Positions 46,438 to 56,177 of a DNA stretch of 64,000 bases are shown one piece after another. The stretch is from Gemmatimonadaceae bacterium. GTDB lineage: Bacteria > Gemmatimonadota > Gemmatimonadetes > Gemmatimonadales > Gemmatimonadaceae. Where the stretch lies: positions 1-64,000 of the forward strand of contig DATLUQ010000035.1 in the NCBI GenBank assembly GCA_035533015.1. Reading direction: 5' to 3'. The notes below the pieces were generated by a model. It was given only the letters and a program-made list of their open reading frames with translations. It ran no database searches and had not been told where the DNA came from. Position 1 is the first letter of the stretch. Each line of letters starts with the position of its first letter. The translations under genes and the position numbers were made by a program.

Positions 46438-47900
46438 TCGGCCGGTTCCGCCCCGCCCGTGGTCGCGAGCACCGGCGCGTGCCACCCACCGTCGGCAGCC
46501 ACGAGTTCGTCGGCCTGCGCGGGGCCCCACGTGCCCGGCGCGTACGGCAGCGCCGGCCCGTGCGTCTCGAGCACGGGGTCGACCACGGCCCACGCGGCCT
46601 CCACGGAATCCTCGCGCGCGAACAGCGCGGCGTTGCCCACGAGGGCGTCGCCGAGCAACCGGTCGTACGGCGCCCGCGCGTCGGCCTGCGCATCGAGCAG
46701 GTAGAGTTCACGCTGGTCGCCCACGAACGCCTCGCCCACGCGCTTGACGCGCGCCGCCAGCGCCACGGCGGGGCCGGGGGAGAGCCGGAAGCGCACGTAG
46801 TTCGTATGGCCCGGGGCCTGCGCCGAGTCGGCGAACAGCTTCTGCGGCGGCGCCTTCAGTTCCACGCGCACCTCGGCCGCGGTCTCGGCCAGGCACTTAC
46901 CAGAACGCAAATACCAGGGCACGCCGGCCCAGCGCCAGGAGTCGATGGTCAGGCGCAGGGCGCAGAACGTCTCGACGTCCGACTGCTTGGCCACGCCCGG
47001 CTCGTCGCGATAGCCCACGAACTGGCCGCGCACCACGTCTGAAGGCTGGAGCTGGCGCATGGACCGGAACACCTTGGCTTTCTCGTCGCGCAGGGCCTCG
47101 AACCCGCCGGTGGCCGGCGGCTCCATGGCGAGCAGCGCCACCACCTGGAAGAGATGGTTCTCGATCACGTCGCGCAGGCACCCGGCAGTCTCGTAGAACG
47201 CACCGCGCCCCTGCACGCCGAAGTCCTCGGCCAGCGTGATCTGCACGTTGGCCACGTGCTGGCGATTCCAGATGGGTTCGAGAAAGGAGTTGGCGAACCG
47301 GAAGTACAGGATGTTCTCGATGGCCTCTTTGCCCAGGAAGTGATCGATGCGGAAGATCGCCGCCTCGGGGAACACGGCGTGGGCCACGCGGTTCAACTCG
47401 CGAGCCGAGGCCAGGTCGCGCCCGAACGGCTTCTCGACGATTACGCGGGCGCCGGCGGCCAGGCCCGATGCGCCGAGCGCCTCGATGACCGTTTCGAACA
47501 GAATGGGCGGAATGGCGAGGTAGTGCGCCGGGTGGGCGGCACCGCCGAGCGCCTTTTTCAGCGCCCGGAAGGTGGCCGGGTCGGCGTAGTCGCCGTCCAC
47601 GTAGCGGAGCAGGCCGAGCAGCCGGTCGAACGCCGCCTGGTCGTCGATGCCGCCGTACGTGGTGATGCTGTCGCGGGCGCGCGCGCGCAGTTGGTCGAGA
47701 TTCCAATGCGAGAATGCGACGCCGATCACCGGCACGCGCAGCGCGTTGCGCTTGACCATCGCGTACAGCGCAGGGAAGATCTGCTTGTGCGCCAGGTCTC
47801 CGGTGATGCCGAAACAGACCAGCGCGTCCGACGGCGTGTGGTCGTCGGGCGCGCTGGGCATTGAGGAATCTTTTTGCGTGTCCGTCATGCGTGAGGGCAT
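46434..47900 (-). CDS. zwf: Glucose-6-phosphate 1-dehydrogenase
   Basis: The product is 488 residues from ATG 47900, with a weak AGGA before it; ATG 47888 is an alternative. The NADP-binding region is [16 protein letters not shown], and the active site is [21 protein letters not shown] with the catalytic histidines. It oxidises glucose 6-phosphate to 6-phosphogluconolactone. It is the middle gene of a minus-strand operon: flavodoxin, zwf, glucokinase, with a 9-base gap on one side and a 4-base overlap on the other. Confidence 0.97.
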   Translation of the reverse strand: MPSRMTDTQKDSSMPSAPDDHTPSDALVCFGITGDLAHKQIFPALYAMVKRNALRVPVIGVAFSHWNLDQLRARARDSITTYGGIDDQAAFDRLLGLLRYVDGDYADPATFRALKKALGGAAHPAHYLAIPPILFETVIEALGASGLAAGARVIVEKPFGRDLASARELNRVAHAVFPEAAIFRIDHFLGKEAIENILYFRFANSFLEPIWNRQHVANVQITLAEDFGVQGRGAFYETAGCLRDVIENHLFQVVALLAMEPPATGGFEALRDEKAKVFRSMRQLQPSDVVRGQFVGYRDEPGVAKQSDVETFCALRLTIDSWRWAGVPWYLRSGKCLAETAAEVRVELKAPPQKLFADSAQAPGHTNYVRFRLSPGPAVALAARVKRVGEAFVGDQRELYLLDAQADARAPYDRLLGDALVGNAALFAREDSVEAAWAVVDPVLETHGPALPYAPGTWGPAQADELVAADGGWHAPVLATTGGAEPAE

Positions 47901-47909
47901 CCGGACATC

Positions 47910-48512
47910 CTATGCGGTGTTCCCCGAGAATGCGAGTGCGCCGCGCGCGTCGCCCGTGGCGGCGTGGGCCTCCACCGCTTCCTCGAACCGCATGGCGAAG
48001 CGATCGACCTGCACCCAATCGGTGTACTCGTGATCGCGGGTCGTGTCGGTGGATCCGCCTTCCTTTGCGCTGATGCGCTTCATGACCCACCGCAGCAGGA
48101 CGTTGTACTTCGTGTAGGCGATGGCGCCGGCAACCGGTTCAACGATGGCCGGCCGCCATCCGGCCGCCTTGCAGAACTCCTCGGCCAGCCGCCGCGCCTC
48201 GGCGCGCTCGAGGGGATTGGTGCTCCCCGCCGAGCCGCTCACGGCGAAGAACGCGCTCGGGTTCGCGTTGAGCGCCGCGGCGTGCCGCTTCGCGAAGGCC
48301 GCGATGTACGGCTGATAGCCGTGCCTGATCATCGACGCGCCCACGAGCACGCCGTCGAATTCCCCCACCCGCACGTCGGGCGTCAACTCGTCACCCTGGC
48401 GGACCGTGACCACGTGGCCGCGCTCGGTGAGCGTGTTGCGGATGCGGCCCGCCACGCGGGCCGTCTGTCCATAGCGGGTGCCGTAGACGATGAGAATGTG
48501 TCGCATGGTCAT
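47910..48512 (-). CDS. Flavodoxin-fold protein, HemG-like
   Basis: The product is 200 residues from ATG 48512, or 198 from ATG 48506; a GGAGG lies 4 or 10 bases before these. The FMN loop reads YGTRYGQTARVAGRI, like protoporphyrinogen oxidase HemG and other long-chain-insert flavodoxins, followed by GEFDGVLVGASMIRHGYQPYIAAF and FFAVSGSAGSTNPLERAEA. HemG passes electrons to menaquinone, but relatives also act as general quinone or stress reductases. It leads the zwf operon, which may supply its NADPH context. Confidence 0.82.
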   Translation of the reverse strand: MTMRHILIVYGTRYGQTARVAGRIRNTLTERGHVVTVRQGDELTPDVRVGEFDGVLVGASMIRHGYQPYIAAFAKRHAAALNANPSAFFAVSGSAGSTNPLERAEARRLAEEFCKAAGWRPAIVEPVAGAIAYTKYNVLLRWVMKRISAKEGGSTDTTRDHEYTDWVQVDRFAMRFEEAVEAHAATGDARGALAFSGNTA

Positions 48513-48633
48513 GCGTCCTCCAGAGGGCTCGACTGCAGGATACCGGGAGGGGCGGGAGCGGTGGGTGCGGTGAACTTCCGGAATCGCTGTGGCGGGTTCC
48601 CTCACGCGGGAGAGGAATCACGGCGGTACATTC

Positions 48634-49614
48634 ATGTCGGACCGACCGAGGCCTATGCCGATCATCGAGACCCAACACCTCACCAAGCGCTACGAGTCGC
48701 TCGTGGCGGTGGACGATCTCGAACTCGCCGTGAACGAGGGCGAGATCTTCGGCCTCCTCGGTCCCAACGGCGCCGGCAAGACGACCACCCTGCTCATGCT
48801 CACGACGCTGCTCCGCCCTACGGCGGGCACGGCGACGATCAACGGGCACGATATCGTGCGCGAGCCGGGGCGGGTGCGGCGGTCGATCGGCATCGTGTTC
48901 CAGGACCCGAGTTCCGACGACATCCTCACCGGCTACGAGAATCTCAAGGTGCACGGCATGCTGTACCACATGCCGCCGGCCCTGCGCGAGCGACGCATTG
49001 GCGAAGTGCTGGAATTGGTGGAACTCACGGCGCGCAAGGACGACCTGGTGAAGAAGTACTCGGGCGGCATGCGCCGCCGTCTGGAATTGGCGCGCGGCCT
49101 GATGCACGACCCCAAGGTGTTGTTTCTCGACGAGCCGACGCTGGGCCTCGACCCTCAGTCGCGCGACAAGCTGTGGCAGTACATCGAGAACCTGTCACGC
49201 ACCAAGCGCATCACGGTGATCATCACCACCCACTATATGGAAGAGGTCGATCGCCTGTGCCACCGCATGGCGATCATGGACGAGGGACGCATCCGCGCGC
49301 TGGATACGCCGGCCAACCTCAAGCGCGTGATCGGCGGTGACGTCGTGAAGATGCGCGTGACCGCCCCCGACGTCGCCGCGCTGGAACGGCTGGCCTTCGT
49401 GCAGAAGGTCGAGGCTCGGGACCACGATCTCATGCTCACGGTCACCGACGCCAGCGCGCACCTCCCCGAACTGCTGCGGGCGGCCGGGTCCGTGGATGCG
49501 GTGGAGGTGCGGTCCCCCACGCTCGACGACGTGTTCCTGCACTTCACGGGCCGCGCCATTCGCGAGGGATCGGCCGAAGGTGGGTGGGCCGAACGCATGA
49601 TGCACCACCGGTGA
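48634..49614 (+). CDS. ABC transporter ATP-binding protein (DrrA-like)
   Basis: The product is 326 residues from ATG 48634. Walker A is GPNGAGKTT, the signature YSGGMRRRLELARGL and Walker B VLFLDEPTLGLD, followed by the switch histidine in ITTHYMEE. A C-terminal domain of about 90 residues, ending SPTLDDVFLHFTGR, is typical of DrrA/NatA/CcmA-like exporters. It pairs with the permease 5 bases downstream. The substrate may be a lipid, drug or polysaccharide. Confidence 0.95.
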   Translation: MSDRPRPMPIIETQHLTKRYESLVAVDDLELAVNEGEIFGLLGPNGAGKTTTLLMLTTLLRPTAGTATINGHDIVREPGRVRRSIGIVFQDPSSDDILTGYENLKVHGMLYHMPPALRERRIGEVLELVELTARKDDLVKKYSGGMRRRLELARGLMHDPKVLFLDEPTLGLDPQSRDKLWQYIENLSRTKRITVIITTHYMEEVDRLCHRMAIMDEGRIRALDTPANLKRVIGGDVVKMRVTAPDVAALERLAFVQKVEARDHDLMLTVTDASAHLPELLRAAGSVDAVEVRSPTLDDVFLHFTGRAIREGSAEGGWAERMMHHR

Positions 49615-49618
49615 CGCG

Positions 49619-50389
49619 ATGAACGACATCCATGGGGTGCTCGCCATCTGGTACCGGGAATACAAGGTCTTCCTGCGCGAGAAGTCGCGCATCGTGGCAT
49701 CGATCGTCACGCCGGTGCTGTGGCTGTTCATCTTCGGCGGCGGGCTGGGGAGCAGCGTGTCCATTCCGGGCACCAACTACGAGGCGTTCATCTATCCGGG
49801 CATTCTCGCCCAGTCGGTCCTGTTCTCGTCCATCTTCTTCGGCGTGTACATCGTGTGGGACCGCAAGGTGGACTTCCTCAAGGAAGTGCTCGTGGCCCCC
49901 GTGTCGCGCTCGGCGATCTTCGTGGGCAAGGTGGTGGGGGGCGCCACCGACTCGATGATCCAGGTGGTGATCCTGCTCGTGCTGGGGCTCGTGCTGAGCG
50001 GGTCGGGCGCGATCACGGGGCTCCACATGGATGCCGTCCGCCTGCTGCTGGCGCTGCTGGTGCTCGCGATGACCACTGTGGCATTCGTGAGTGTGGGGCT
50101 GATCATCGGCTCGATGATGGAGAGTCCCGAGGGATTCCAGCTCGTGTCGAGCTTCGTGGTGTTTCCGCTGTTCTTTCTCTCGGGCGCACTCTTTCCCATC
50201 GACAAGCTGCCGGTGTGGCTTGCGCCGTTCACGCTGCTCGACCCGCTCACCTACGGCGTGGACGCGCTGCGCGGCGTGCTGCTCGACACGTCGCACTTTC
50301 CCGTGGCATTGGATCTGGGCGTGATGGCGGCGTTCACCGTGCTCGTGATCGCGGCCGGCACCTACGCGTTCGAGCGGATGAAGGTCTAG
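49619..50389 (+). CDS. ABC-2 type permease (DrrB-like)
   Basis: The product is 256 residues with six membrane spans. It begins IWYREYKVFLREKSRIVASIVTPVLWLFIFGGGLG and contains the ABC-2 signature region ESPEGFQLVSSFVVFPLFFLSGALFPIDKLPVWL. It partners the ATPase 5 bases upstream, making a two-gene exporter. Confidence 0.94.
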   Translation: MNDIHGVLAIWYREYKVFLREKSRIVASIVTPVLWLFIFGGGLGSSVSIPGTNYEAFIYPGILAQSVLFSSIFFGVYIVWDRKVDFLKEVLVAPVSRSAIFVGKVVGGATDSMIQVVILLVLGLVLSGSGAITGLHMDAVRLLLALLVLAMTTVAFVSVGLIIGSMMESPEGFQLVSSFVVFPLFFLSGALFPIDKLPVWLAPFTLLDPLTYGVDALRGVLLDTSHFPVALDLGVMAAFTVLVIAAGTYAFERMKV

Positions 50390-50552
50390 CGTGGACGAGC
50401 GGTTAAGTGCCGAAATTGCCCGTTTTGCGACCTGCCTACCTGTCGCGTAAATGACGGTGCAACCTTCGTTTGCGCCGGTGTATACAAACACGTAACCGGG
50501 CTGGACACACCGGTCCCAATAGCGTAGGGTTCCAGGAGAGGAGGAGGTGCGT

Positions 50553-51794
50553 ATGAAGAAAATCTTGTCTGCTGCAGTGTCGCTCGGCACGGCGTCGGCT
50601 CTGGCGTTCAGTCTGATCATGGCGCCGGTGGCGACTGCCGCGGCGCAGGATCCGACGCTCGCGCCCATGCCGGCTTCCTACCAGCCGCTGAGCGCCGACC
50701 AGTTGGACAATCTGGTGGCCCCGGTGGCGCTGTACGCCGATCCGTTGCTCGCTCAGGTGTTGCTCGCGGCCACGTTTCCCGAGCAGATCCAGGAGGCGGC
50801 GCAGTACGTACGCGCCAACGGGACCGACGGAATCGACGATCAGTACTGGGACGTGAGCGTGAAGGCCGTGGCGCACTATCCCACGATTCTCAACATGATG
50901 GACCAGAAGATCGATTGGACGTCGGCGCTCGGACAGGCGTACGCCGGGCAGTCCAGCGACGTGATGCAAGCCGTGCAGTACATGCGCGGGTTGGCCCAGC
51001 AGGAGGGGAACCTGCAGAACACGCCGCAGCAGCAGGTGGTGACCAACGACGGCAACATCAGCATCTGGCCGGCCCAGCCGTCGGTTATATATGTTCCTGT
51101 ATACGATCCGGCGGTGGTGTTCTACCGCCCGATGTATCTGAGCGCCGGGTTCAATTCCTTCTTCAGCTTCGGCATCGGCTATCCGATCGGCGCCTGGCTG
51201 ATGTACGACTGGGATTGGCCGGCGCGGCGGATCGTGTACACGGGCTGGCGGGGTGGCGGGTGGATCGCGCGGTCGCGCCCGTACGTGCGGCTCACGGGTG
51301 TGTACGTGAACCCCGGATATGGCCACGTGCGCTACGGCGATGGCCGTGGGCGCGACGCCGGCCGGTATGCGGTGCCGGTCAGCCACGGCGTGCTGGTCAA
51401 GGGCATGGGCTACCGTGAAGGTCAGATGGCGGGCGCCGACGGCCGTCAGCGCGGTCTCGTGACCCGCGCGCCGGCCCCGGGGCGGGTGTCGGTGTACACC
51501 CAGCCGCCCAATCAGGGACGGACGGCCCGCCGGTCCGACGGCTATTACCAGGCGCCGGCGGTGCAGCCGCGGTCGTACCGGTACGCCCAACCGCCGATGG
51601 TGCGGCCGCGTCCGTACGGCGGCAATTCACGGCCGGCGGTGGTCCAGCCGCGCTCGTACGGCGGGTACTCGCAGCGGCCGATGGTGCAGCCACGGCGTGC
51701 AGCGCACGCCCCATCTGCGGCTCCTCGCGGGCGGCCAGGGCCTGCGCCGTCCGGTGGCGGCCGTACCGCGCATCGCGGCGGCCACGGCCACTGA
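50553..51794 (+). CDS. DUF3300 secreted protein
   Basis: The product is 413 residues from ATG 50553 with a long purine-rich ribosome binding site (GGAGAGGAGGAGG). A signal peptide ends near TAAAQ (about 29). Residues 45-220 are a DUF3300 domain: LSADQLDNLVAPVALYADPLLAQVLLAATFPEQI, later SIWPAQPSVIYVPVYDPAVVFY. The C-terminal 150 residues are low-complexity, rich in Arg/Tyr/Pro/Gln with repeated MVQPR or MVRPR PYGG phrases. It should be periplasmic or on the surface; function unknown. Confidence 0.88.
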   Translation: MKKILSAAVSLGTASALAFSLIMAPVATAAAQDPTLAPMPASYQPLSADQLDNLVAPVALYADPLLAQVLLAATFPEQIQEAAQYVRANGTDGIDDQYWDVSVKAVAHYPTILNMMDQKIDWTSALGQAYAGQSSDVMQAVQYMRGLAQQEGNLQNTPQQQVVTNDGNISIWPAQPSVIYVPVYDPAVVFYRPMYLSAGFNSFFSFGIGYPIGAWLMYDWDWPARRIVYTGWRGGGWIARSRPYVRLTGVYVNPGYGHVRYGDGRGRDAGRYAVPVSHGVLVKGMGYREGQMAGADGRQRGLVTRAPAPGRVSVYTQPPNQGRTARRSDGYYQAPAVQPRSYRYAQPPMVRPRPYGGNSRPAVVQPRSYGGYSQRPMVQPRRAAHAPSAAPRGRPGPAPSGGGRTAHRGGHGH

Positions 51795-51984
51795 TCGCGG
51801 CGTTCGCGGTTGAGTGGGATCACGACGGGCGCTCGGGACACCGGGCGCCCGTCGTGCGCTCGGCACTGCGTTCGGGGCCCGACGGGCGTTCAAGGATTCA
51901 CCGATTGCGCCCGATGCTGCCGTCGGGCAATGCTACATTTCGCAGGGGAGTTCGATGGTCGGCCATTCTCGGGGGGATTCACGC

Positions 51985-53796
51985 ATGACTGCCACCTCGG
52001 CACCGGCTGCCGGCCCGTCCGGCAAAGCCGCCCAGCCTCATCTCGCCGCGCCCGACGTCAATCCGTCGTTCACGCGCGGCGTGTTCCTCGGCGAGATCCA
52101 CGAAGACCTCGTCTTTCCGTTCCCGGCGCTGAGCGCCGAAGAAAAGGAATCGCTGGACGCGATCCTCGGCACCTTCCGGGCGTTCGCGGCCGATCATATC
52201 GATTCTGCAAAATTCGACCACGACAGTCACTTCCCCGACGAGATGCTCGAGGGGTTGCACGAGCTCGGACTGATGGGGCTGAGCATTCCCGAGGCCTACG
52301 GCGGCTTCGGCGCCAGCGCCAAGGTGCACAACCGGGTTTTCGGAGAGATCGGCGGCACCGACCCCGCGCTCACGGTGTACTTCGGTGCGCACCAGTCCAT
52401 CGGATGCAAGGGGATCGTGTTGTTCGGCACCGAGGCGCAGAAGCAGAAATACCTGCCCAGATGCGCGAGCGGCGAATGGGTGGCCGGCTTCTGTCTCACC
52501 GAACCGGGCTCTGGCTCCGATGCGCAGGCCATGAAGACCACTGCCGTGTTGAGTGCCGATGGGTCGCACTACCTGCTCAACGGCCAGAAGATGTGGATCT
52601 CGAATGCCGGCTACGCCGACATCTTCACCGTGTTCGCCAAGGTGGCCGTCGAGATCGACGGCAAGCAGAAGCAGCGCGTGACGGCGTTCGTCGTGGACGC
52701 GCACGCGCCGGGCGTCCGGCTGGGCAAGCTCGAACAGAAGATGGGCATCAAGGCGAGCGACACGCGCGGCGTGTTTTTCGAGAACGTGAAGGTGCCGGTG
52801 GACGACCGCCTGGGCACCGTGGGGCAGGGTTTCCACGTGGCGCTCGAGGTGCTCAACTCCGGACGCCTGGGTCTCGCCGCCGGCTCGGCGCGTGGGGCGC
52901 GGCGCATCATGCGCGAAGCGATCAAGTACGCCAATGAACGGCAGCAGTTCGGGAAGTCCATCGGGTCGTTCGAGATGATCCGCAAGAAGATCGCCATCAA
53001 CGCGGTGGAGACGTACGCCACCGACTCGGCGGTGCAGCTGGCCGGCGGAATGATGGACCGCGGCGGCGTCGACTTCTCGCTCGAGACCGCGGCGTGCAAA
53101 GTGTACGCCAGCGAACTCGCCTTCCGCGCCGCCAACGACGCCATGCAGATTGCCGGCGGCATCGGCTACTCCAAGGAGTTCCCGTATGAGCAGGCGGTGC
53201 GCGATTCGCGCATCAACCTGATCTTCGAGGGCACCAACGAAATCCTGCGGGCGCTGATCGCCCTCATGGGGCTGCAGCAGCCGGGTGAGAAGCTCAAAGC
53301 GCTGGGCAAAGCGTTCAAGGATCCGCTCCACTCGCTGGGTTCGATCAGCCATTACCTCTCCGACCGCGCCAAGCGGCAGATCACGAAGCCGAGCTTCACC
53401 AAAGTGCATCCCACGCTGGCCAAGGAGGCCGATCAGGTGGCCGAACTGGTGCACAACTTCGCGCTGAGTGTGGAGAGCGTGATCGTGAAGCACGGCAAGA
53501 ACGTTCTCGACCGCCAGTATCTCCAGGAACGGATGGCCAACGCGGCCATCGACATTTTCTTCGCGACCGCGGTGCTGTCGCGCGTCACGTGGGAGATCGA
53601 ACGGGCAGGCGGTCCCGACACCGATGGAGCCAGACCGCACGTGGACATGGCGCGGATCTTCGTGCCCATGGCTTTCCGGCGCGCTCGCCGGAACATCCGG
53701 GGCCTGCGGCGCAACCAGGACGCTCGTGTGGACGCGATTGCCGCCCGGAGTCTGGAAACGGGGGAGCTGGGGCTGGAGGCCGCCACCGACGAGTGA
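51985..53796 (+). CDS. Long-form acyl-CoA dehydrogenase
   Basis: The product is 603 residues from ATG 51985 (GGGGGG about 10 bases upstream; ATG 51955 possible). The acyl-CoA dehydrogenase core (about 45-430) has GLSIPEAYGGFG, FCLTEPGSGSDAQAMKT, MWISNAGYADIFTVFAK and catalytic-region IFEGTNEILRALIALMG. A C-terminal extension of about 150 helical residues resembles that of VLCAD/ACAD9-type and bacterial FadE-like enzymes, often membrane-attached. It catalyses the first step of beta-oxidation with FAD. Confidence 0.95.
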   Translation: MTATSAPAAGPSGKAAQPHLAAPDVNPSFTRGVFLGEIHEDLVFPFPALSAEEKESLDAILGTFRAFAADHIDSAKFDHDSHFPDEMLEGLHELGLMGLSIPEAYGGFGASAKVHNRVFGEIGGTDPALTVYFGAHQSIGCKGIVLFGTEAQKQKYLPRCASGEWVAGFCLTEPGSGSDAQAMKTTAVLSADGSHYLLNGQKMWISNAGYADIFTVFAKVAVEIDGKQKQRVTAFVVDAHAPGVRLGKLEQKMGIKASDTRGVFFENVKVPVDDRLGTVGQGFHVALEVLNSGRLGLAAGSARGARRIMREAIKYANERQQFGKSIGSFEMIRKKIAINAVETYATDSAVQLAGGMMDRGGVDFSLETAACKVYASELAFRAANDAMQIAGGIGYSKEFPYEQAVRDSRINLIFEGTNEILRALIALMGLQQPGEKLKALGKAFKDPLHSLGSISHYLSDRAKRQITKPSFTKVHPTLAKEADQVAELVHNFALSVESVIVKHGKNVLDRQYLQERMANAAIDIFFATAVLSRVTWEIERAGGPDTDGARPHVDMARIFVPMAFRRARRNIRGLRRNQDARVDAIAARSLETGELGLEAATDE

Positions 53797-53858
53797 GGGG
53801 CCGAACATTGCGCGAGCCCAAGGGTACGAGGGACGTCTCGCGACCCAGGTCGTGTGTC

Positions 53859-55046
53859 ATGTTCCGTGCGTCCTCCATCCGTCTGCCGTTCGCCGCCGCC
53901 CTTGCGGCGGCGCTCGCCGCGTGTGCGTCCGGTGGGCCAAGACCACCCGATCAGAACCCGGCCCTCGTAGCCGCGGTGCGGGCCACGCCCCGCGTGGTGG
54001 CGGGAGAGAGCACGTGGGTGACGAGCGGACCGGGGTACGACATCGTGGCGTTCTCCAGGCGCGACATCGCCGATGTGGACTCGTCGGTGGCGCAGCAGAG
54101 CCGAGTGTACACGGAGCTATTCGGCAGTCCGCCAGCCAAAGTGGTGGTGAGCGTGCATCGCATCGCCGCGCCCACCCTGCTGAGCGCAGCGGGGATGGCA
54201 TTCGCGTCTGGCCCGCCGCTGCCCGCGGGGTCCATGGAGCCCGTGGTCGACATTCCGCTGTTCGCTCCGTCGGCCCGCGAACACGACACGCCAACCGACC
54301 GCGTGATGCGCGCCTGGCTCTCGGCGCGTGCCACGACGCTCACCGGTCATCCGCCGGCCCAGGGCTCCACGGGGCTGGTGAACGATCCGCGCGTTCCCGA
54401 TTGGGCAGAAGCGATGTTGCCCGCGCTCGTGGCACCCGGCGCGACGGTGGACCGGATGGTGGCGGCGCTGTCGGCCGCCAACGTGCGCGTCTATCCGTTG
54501 GACGAGTTCTTCAGCATGCAGCCGCCGGTGCCGCTGATGGCGGGTCTCGAGGGCGGCCCTGATACCGCCGCCGGCCGCCGGGGCGCCGCGGGCCGCGCTG
54601 GCCGTGGCGACGAGGGCGGTGGTGAGCGGGGTGGCGGCGGTGAAGGTGGCGGTGAAGGTGGCGGCTATGGCGGAGGGTACGGCGGAGGGTACGGCGGAGG
54701 ATACGGTGGTGGGTACGGCGGGCGTGAGGGCTTTGGCGGCGACATGGGGCGCGGCGGCATGGGTGAGCGCGGAATGCGCGGCGGCGGATCGCCGTCGCGC
54801 TCACGGCCGGCCGAGCCGTTGCGCGGTGCCGCGCTCTACGAGGTGCAGGCCACGGTACTCGGCCATTATCTCATGGCACGCGAAGGTGCGTCGGCGCTCG
54901 GACAACTGGTCGACGCGCAGATCGCCGCCAAGCCGGTGGATGCGGTGCTCGCGGCGCAGTCGGCGGGCCCCAGAACGTTGCCCCAACTCGATTCGGATTG
55001 GCGGCAGTGGTTGAGCGCGCGCGCCGACCGCGCGAGGAAGCGTTGA
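53859..55046 (+). CDS. Lipoprotein with glycine-repeat tract, unknown function
   Basis: The product is 395 residues from ATG 53859 with a lipobox AALAACASG (Cys22). Residues 35-230 form a beta/alpha region without a recognised motif. At about 253-300 there is a tract of GGGEGGGEGGGYGGGYGGG type that comes from a 12-bp DNA repeat. The C-terminal 90 residues (LYEVQATVLGHYLMAREGASALGQLVDAQ) are helical and may be the real functional end. It is anchored in a membrane and faces the periplasm or outside. Confidence 0.7.
   Translation: MFRASSIRLPFAAALAAALAACASGGPRPPDQNPALVAAVRATPRVVAGESTWVTSGPGYDIVAFSRRDIADVDSSVAQQSRVYTELFGSPPAKVVVSVHRIAAPTLLSAAGMAFASGPPLPAGSMEPVVDIPLFAPSAREHDTPTDRVMRAWLSARATTLTGHPPAQGSTGLVNDPRVPDWAEAMLPALVAPGATVDRMVAALSAANVRVYPLDEFFSMQPPVPLMAGLEGGPDTAAGRRGAAGRAGRGDEGGGERGGGGEGGGEGGGYGGGYGGGYGGGYGGGYGGREGFGGDMGRGGMGERGMRGGGSPSRSRPAEPLRGAALYEVQATVLGHYLMAREGASALGQLVDAQIAAKPVDAVLAAQSAGPRTLPQLDSDWRQWLSARADRARKR
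54641..54722 (+). repeat. Coding minisatellite, 12-bp unit
   Basis: Four 12-base units of GGCGGAGGGTAC or near copies occupy 54669-54716, preceded by 9-base relatives (GGTGAAGGTGGC). Units keep the reading frame and encode GGGY. Copy number could vary between strains by slippage without breaking the gene. Confidence 0.75.
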
Positions 55047-55090
55047 GCGGCGCCGCGCCGTCCTAATGAAATCCTAACGGCAGGGGCGGA

Positions 55091-55119
55091 TTGACACATG
55101 GCGGACTATTTTCTTTAGT
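55091..55119 (+). promoter_or_regulatory. Sigma-70-like promoter of the Gld-type ABC operon
   Basis: TTGACA at 55091-55096 and TTTAGT at 55114-55119 with a 17-base spacer, about 90 bases before the ATPase start. The -35 box is perfect; the -10 matches four of six positions. Confidence 0.5.
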
Positions 55120-55208
55120 ACGATTGCTGGCCGGTCGCCCGCGGGGCCGTCGGCCGCTGAGGATGCCGCGCCGCCAGCTTCTCCTGACAGTTTCCACGAA
55201 CCCATACC

Positions 55209-56177
55209 ATGTCGCTTCTTTCCCTGGAGCGCGTCACCAAGCGCTTTGACGGAATCACCGCGGTGGACGACGTATCGTTTACCGTAGATCGCGGCCAGGT
55301 GGTCGGCTTTCTGGGGCCCAACGGGGCCGGCAAGTCCACCACCATGCGCATGATCACGCAGATCTTCGAGCCCGACGCCGGAGAGATTCGCCTGGACGGC
55401 GTGCCGCTCGCCGAAGCCGGGCGCGACGCCAAGCGGCGCATCGGATTTCTGCCCGAGAACAATCCGCTGTACGTCGAGATGCTCGTAGCCGAGTACCTCG
55501 ATTTCGTGGGCCGGTTGCGCGGGCTGGTGGGCGCGGAGCGTGCTCGGGCCACCGACGAGGCGGTGACGTCGACGGGTATCGAGCCGGTGTTCAACCGGCC
55601 GATCGGCGAGCTCTCCAAGGGCTACAAGCAGCGGGTGGGGCTGGCGGCGGCGATCCTGCACCGTCCGGACCTGCTGATTCTCGACGAGCCCACCGAAGGG
55701 CTCGATCCGAATCAACGCGTGGAGATTCGCCATCTGATCGGACACCTCGGGCGCGAGCGCACCGTGATGTTGTCCACGCACGTGCTGCCCGAAGTACAGC
55801 ATACGTGTTCTCGGCTACTGATCATCAACAAGGGGCGGCTGGTAGCGGACGGGTCGGTGGACGAACTCGTGACGCGCGCCACGGCGGGTGTCCGGATCGG
55901 CGTCGAAGCGCGCGGCGCGAACGCCGAGTCGCGGCTGGCGGCGCTGCCCGGCGTGCGGACCGTGGAAGTGCAGGACGCGGACGACGGCCGGTGGCGGGCG
56001 CAGGTGTCGGCATCGTCGGAGACCGACCTGCGCCCCCGCATCTTCGAGATGGCGAAGACCGAGGGGTGGACGCTCTACGAACTCCACCAGGACACGGGGA
56101 GTCTGGAAGATCTGTTCCGTCAGTTGACGGGCGTTTCCGACGCGGCCGCCGGCGTGGCCGAGGAGTCCGGCACATGA
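55209..56177 (+). CDS. ABC transporter ATP-binding protein (GldA-like)
   Basis: The product is 322 residues. Walker A is GPNGAGKST, then LPENNPLYVEM (Q-loop variant with Glu), signature ELSKGYKQRVGLAAAIL and Walker B LLILDEPTEGLDPNQR. The C-terminal 90 residues are variable. The two genes that follow encode a GldF-GldG fusion and a DUF4340 protein, with starts overlapping the preceding stops (ATGA), so this is a three-gene operon. GldAFG-type systems are needed for gliding or secretion in Bacteroidota; elsewhere the role is not settled. Confidence 0.94.
   Translation: MSLLSLERVTKRFDGITAVDDVSFTVDRGQVVGFLGPNGAGKSTTMRMITQIFEPDAGEIRLDGVPLAEAGRDAKRRIGFLPENNPLYVEMLVAEYLDFVGRLRGLVGAERARATDEAVTSTGIEPVFNRPIGELSKGYKQRVGLAAAILHRPDLLILDEPTEGLDPNQRVEIRHLIGHLGRERTVMLSTHVLPEVQHTCSRLLIINKGRLVADGSVDELVTRATAGVRIGVEARGANAESRLAALPGVRTVEVQDADDGRWRAQVSASSETDLRPRIFEMAKTEGWTLYELHQDTGSLEDLFRQLTGVSDAAAGVAEESGT

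Noticed and set aside
54641-54722. Repeats as a possible CRISPR array
   Set aside because: The units are 12 bases, contiguous and without spacers, in frame inside a gene.
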